5,167 bases of DNA from Clostridia bacterium (GTDB lineage Bacteria > Bacillota > Clostridia > Oscillospirales > Acutalibacteraceae): NCBI GenBank assembly GCA_900757335.1, contig CAAENL010000189.1, forward strand, positions 1-5,167, given 5' to 3'. Shown here piece after piece: positions 5,049-5,167 of this stretch (positions are counted from its first letter, which is position 1; each line of letters opens with the position of its first letter). A program made the position numbers and the translations under genes. Below the pieces are notes generated by a model. That model did no database searches. It was not told where the DNA came from and saw only the letters and a list, made by a program, of their open reading frames with translations.

Positions 5049-5167
5049 ATGTGTAATAACTTTTTTGGCGGAAACAATTGCTGTTTCATAATCGTACTTA
5101 TCCTTATCATCTGCTGCTGCTGCGGTGGAGACGACGGCTGTGGATGCAACAACGGCTGTGGCTGCGG
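5049..5167 (+). CDS. Small cysteine/glycine-rich membrane-like protein (partial, runs off right edge)
   Basis: Forty residues are visible. The order is a short Asn/Gly/Phe head (MCNNFFGGNN, 1-10), a Cys pair (11-12), a hydrophobic run FIIVLILII (13-21), four consecutive Cys (22-25), GGDDG, then a Gly-Cys-Asn repeat tail in which CGCNNGCGC (31-39) is visible. Eleven of the first 40 residues are Cys. The hydrophobic segment is short for a membrane span unless the flanking Cys and Phe are included. Such Cys/Gly-rich small proteins occur in clostridial genomes, sometimes annotated as high-cysteine or chorion-like proteins, and are usually uncharacterised. Metal binding, disulfide cross-linking, a spore-surface role or a modified peptide are all possible; none is shown. 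Base composition is clearly more GC-rich than the flanking DNA because of TGC and GGC codons. The gene is divergent from the AAA+ gene, and its C-terminus is unseen. Confidence 0.75.
   Translation, partial: MCNNFFGGNNCCFIIVLILIICCCCGGDDGCGCNNGCGC

Noticed and set aside
5111..5123. CTG trinucleotide run as a microsatellite
   Set aside because: It is only about four units long and is explained by four consecutive TGC cysteine codons in the small Cys-rich gene.

Overview
The window looks like chromosome from a low-GC Gram-positive bacterium of the class Clostridia. The RpoB and TyrRS sequences are clostridial in character, coding and spacer DNA is AT-rich with A/T-ending codons preferred, and three of the four genes have strong AGGAGG- or AAGGTG-type ribosome binding sites close to the start. 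The genus cannot be named from the sequence alone.

Layout: (1) 1-1380, minus strand: the first 460 codons of rpoB (RNA polymerase beta subunit), cut by the left edge. (2) 1381-1719: an AT-rich divergent intergenic region. It holds a near-consensus rpoB promoter (TTGACA, 17 bp, TAAAAT), two perfect inverted repeats and a 10-bp tandem repeat packed around that promoter, an orphan consensus Shine-Dalgarno in the rpoB leader, and weaker tyrS promoter candidates. (3) 1720-2943, plus strand: a complete tyrS (tyrosyl-tRNA synthetase, 407 aa). (4) 2944-3092: a convergent intergenic region with two hairpin terminators. (5) 3093-4880, minus strand: a complete 595-aa gene of unusual architecture. It has a Nif11-like leader domain, a double-glycine cleavage-like motif, two hydrophobic segments, and a single Clp/Hsp100-type AAA+ ATPase module. 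(6) 4881-5048: a divergent promoter region. (7) 5049-5167, plus strand: the start of a small, very cysteine- and glycine-rich protein with one hydrophobic segment, cut by the right edge.

rpoB and tyrS are housekeeping genes of transcription and translation. Their head-to-head placement is unusual, because rpoB normally follows rplL in the ribosomal-protein operon. The right-hand third is accessory in character. The AAA+ protein and the Cys-rich peptide are divergently transcribed from a shared 168-bp region. The fusion of a RiPP/bacteriocin-style leader to a Clp-like ATPase is the most novel-looking item. No RiPP maturase, C39-peptidase transporter, CRISPR array, tRNA, rRNA or insertion sequence is visible in the window.
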